Shown here piece by piece: positions 7,045 to 8,008 of a stretch of DNA of 8,008 nt (its first letter is position 1; every line of letters begins with the position of its first letter). Where the stretch lies: NCBI GenBank assembly GCA_022615525.1, contig JAKEGN010000400.1, forward strand, positions 1-8,008, written 5' to 3'. A model generated the notes under the pieces. That model did not search any database, was not told the origin of the DNA, and saw only the letters and a list, made by a program, of their open reading frames with translations. This DNA comes from Woeseiaceae bacterium (GTDB taxonomy: Bacteria; Pseudomonadota; Gammaproteobacteria; Steroidobacterales; Woeseiaceae). Position numbers and translations under genes: made by a program.

Positions 7045-7687
7045 TGAACGTGGAGCCTGCATCGGAAAACAGAACCGCTGCAGTGGACCGCACCGTAACG
7101 GGGAAACCTTAACAGGTCATGCTGATGGCAATCCCGTGGAAACCTACGGTCGACCCGTACGATGGTGTAAAATGCGTGGATGAGTGCATCGCATCACACC
7201 AAATCAAAGGGCGACCTGGGTGTCTTGAAGGCTCAGATCGACTTGTTCGAGCAGGGGTTCACGCTTTTTGTGCCACTAACGGAGCATTGCCCGTTCGATT
7301 TGGTGGCCTATCGAAACGGTGAATTTCGCAGGGTTCAGGTCAAATATAGGGCAGTAGACAAATCTGGGAAAATTGATGTCAAGTTTTCCACGTGCTGGAC
7401 GGATAAACACGGAACGCACACAGTACCGATTGACAAGAATGAAGTTGATTTGTACTGCGTTTATTGTCCCGATACAGACGACTGTTACTATATTGAACCT
7501 GGCAGTTTTGGCTCGAATGCATCGCTGAGGGTAGAGGCACCAAAGAATAGTCAGCGCAAGAAGGTTAGGAACGCGACTGATTTTCGCAGGGTTCCGTAGA
7601 GACTATACGTGTGGCACCTGGGATGGTGAAGAGATAGTCCAGACCACAAACTCGCAATGCGAGGCCGCGAAAGCGGTAGCGGGTAAG
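7045..7687 (+). ncRNA. Group I self-splicing intron in tRNA-Arg (643 nt)
   Basis: The core is visible by pairing. P2 is 7057-7065/7075-7083 with one mismatch. P3 is CCGCAC 7088-7093 with GTGTGG 7609-7614. P4 is ACGGG 7098-7102 with CCCGT 7133-7137. P5 (CC...GG) has an inner CAG/CTG hairpin. P6 is GGAAACC 7138-7144 with GGTTCC 7590-7595. P7 is GACTAT 7601-7606 with ATAGTC 7634-7639. P8 is CACC 7615-7618 with GGTG 7625-7628. P9 is CTCGC/GCGAG 7651-7663, and P9.1 is CCGC-GAAA-GCGG 7665-7676 with a GNRA loop. The stretches GTAGAGACTA and ATAGTCCA match the conserved R and S elements of the Azoarcus tRNA-Ile intron, pointing to subgroup IC3. The intron ends in G7687, the expected terminal G. Exon 1 ends in U, as required for the U.G pair of P1, but P1 is weak. 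Confidence 0.93.
7180..7599 (+). CDS. Intron-encoded PD-(D/E)XK homing endonuclease, I-Ssp6803I-like
   Basis: A 139-residue protein encoded in the P6 loop of the intron. Such enzymes cut intron-less alleles of the host gene so that repair copies the intron in. The nuclease core is GDLGVLKAQIDLFEQGF (helix), FVPLTEHCPFDLVAY with metal-binding Asp40, then FRRVQVKYR with Gln53 and Lys55. Asp, Gln and Lys with 13- and 2-residue spacing fit the D...QxK version of the motif described for I-Ssp6803I of cyanobacterial tRNA-fMet introns. The central part has VDLYCVYCPDTDDCYYI, and the tail PKNSQRKKVR is basic and could bind DNA. The ATG at 7180 is the first usable start (an in-frame ATG at 7162 meets a stop), with no strong ribosome site. 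Base composition is clearly AT-richer than neighbouring genes, a sign of separate origin. The last codons overlap the ribozyme core. Confidence 0.9.
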   Translation: MSASHHTKSKGDLGVLKAQIDLFEQGFTLFVPLTEHCPFDLVAYRNGEFRRVQVKYRAVDKSGKIDVKFSTCWTDKHGTHTVPIDKNEVDLYCVYCPDTDDCYYIEPGSFGSNASLRVEAPKNSQRKKVRNATDFRRVP

Positions 7688-7780
7688 CTAAGCCGGAGGT
7701 TGCAGGTTCGAGTCCTGCCGGGCGCACCAAGCAAGTACGAAAGTGTTTTGCAGGGAACTGATTTTGTTAAACGAACAATG

Positions 7781-7856
7781 GTGGGCGTAGCTCAGTTGGT
7801 AGAGCCCCGGATTGTGATTCCGGTCGTCGTGGGTTCGAGCCCCATCGTCCACCCCA
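7781..7856 (+). tRNA. tRNA-His(GTG)
   Basis: Complete cloverleaf with encoded CCA at 7854-7856. The acceptor GTGGGCG pairs with CGTCCAC (7846-7852) with one G.U. The anticodon stem CCGGA/TCCGG encloses TTGTGAT with anticodon GTG at 7814-7816. The T arm is GTGGG-TTCGAGC-CCCAT (last pair G.T). Position 73 is C, and G7780 just before the acceptor can serve as the His-specific extra G-1 paired to it. Confidence 0.97.
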
Positions 7857-7909
7857 AATTCTCCCGCGATTTGCGGACGAGCGAAATTGGCGGGTGAGAA
7901 TTTATCTTT
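7856..7909 (+). terminator. Possible terminator of the tRNA cluster
   Basis: Stem AAATTCT (7856-7862) plus CCCGC (7863-7867) pairs with GCGGG (7890-7894) plus AGAATTT (7897-7903), with TG bulged. ATCTTT follows. The 22-nt loop is long and the T run is imperfect, so this is a moderate candidate only. Confidence 0.35.
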
Positions 7910-8008
7910 AGTAAGATTTCGAATGTTGCACGACAACAAATTGATCTCGAATCGGGTTTCAACGACAATTCGCGCGATTGACGCTGGCACTAAAGATCAA
8001 TTTTCACC
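7893..8008. repeat. Imperfect 19-bp inverted repeat bounding the window end
   Basis: The arm 7893-7911 (GGTGAGAATTTATCTTTAG) is complementary to 7990-8008 (CTAAAGATCAATTTTCACC) at 17 of 19 positions, with 78 bases between. The second arm ends at the last base of the window, so its true extent is unknown. A second inverted pair, AAATTGATCT at 7938-7947 with AGATCAATTT at 7994-8003, shares the right arm. No ORF is inside. It may be a small MITE, a regulatory hairpin or chance in AT-rich DNA. Confidence 0.4.

Larger units (their letters stand above)
7010..7729 (+). tRNA. tRNA-Arg(TCT), interrupted by a group I intron
   Basis: Exon 1 is 7010-7044 and exon 2 is 7688-7729; joined they give a 77-nt tRNA with encoded CCA. 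The acceptor GCGCCCG (7010-7016) pairs with CGGGCGC (7719-7725). The D stem is GCTC/GAGC. The anticodon stem TCGGC (7037-7041) pairs with GCCGG (7692-7696) from the other exon. The T arm is GCAGG-TTCGAGT-CCTGC, and the discriminator is A7726. The rebuilt loop is C T T C T A A, so the anticodon is TCT, reading AGA/AGG; the body resembles E. coli argU. The intron lies between anticodon bases 34 and 35, so unspliced transcripts cannot make a working tRNA. It is 43 bases after tRNA-Pro and 50 before tRNA-His. Confidence 0.95.

Noticed and set aside
7010..7729. Joining the exons as tRNA-Lys(TTT) with a splice after the third T
   Set aside because: It would make the intron end in C instead of G, and the tRNA body and acceptor match tRNA-Arg(TCT).
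7688..7990. Minus-strand ORF ending CARQDSNLQPPA, and plus-strand ORF 7700-7897 with VGVAQLVEPRIV
   Set aside because: Both are translations of the tRNA-Arg exon and tRNA-His, not genes.

Overview
The window looks like a gammaproteobacterial chromosome with GC-rich genes. Evidence for the group is a purF of the E. coli type, a miaE, the cyclophilin-lpxH gene pair, and a tRNA cluster Pro(TGG)-Arg(TCT)-His(GTG). I cannot place it below class from sequence alone.

Left part (1-3000): the 3' nine-tenths of purF (purine synthesis), then a gene that joins a degenerate response-regulator receiver domain to a Hanks-type Ser/Thr kinase. A very short gene follows that appears broken: an in-frame TAA splits it and a palindromic repeat has replaced its tail.

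Middle (3000-6700): a class I SAM-dependent methyltransferase of unknown substrate, miaE (tRNA ms2i6A hydroxylase), and on the minus strand an exported cyclophilin followed by lpxH (lipid A synthesis). Three copies of a nested palindromic, MITE-like repeat lie here (about 2929-3052, 4214-4438, 5107-5352). The two full-length copies end in A/T runs, sit exactly at gene ends, and supply the last codons and stop codons of the methyltransferase and miaE. The second lies between convergent miaE and lpxH, where it could act as a two-way terminator.

Right part (6800-8008): a strong stable-RNA type promoter drives three tRNA genes. The middle one, tRNA-Arg(TCT), is split inside its anticodon by a 643-nt group I intron. 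P2 to P9.1 of the intron core can be folded by eye and resemble the Azoarcus-type tRNA introns. An AT-richer ORF in the P6 region encodes a PD-(D/E)XK homing endonuclease of the I-Ssp6803I type, and its last codons double as P6 and its stop abuts P7. This is the most interesting object in the window: a mobile self-splicing intron in an essential-looking tRNA gene. The window ends in a 116-bp segment bounded by an imperfect 19-bp inverted repeat.
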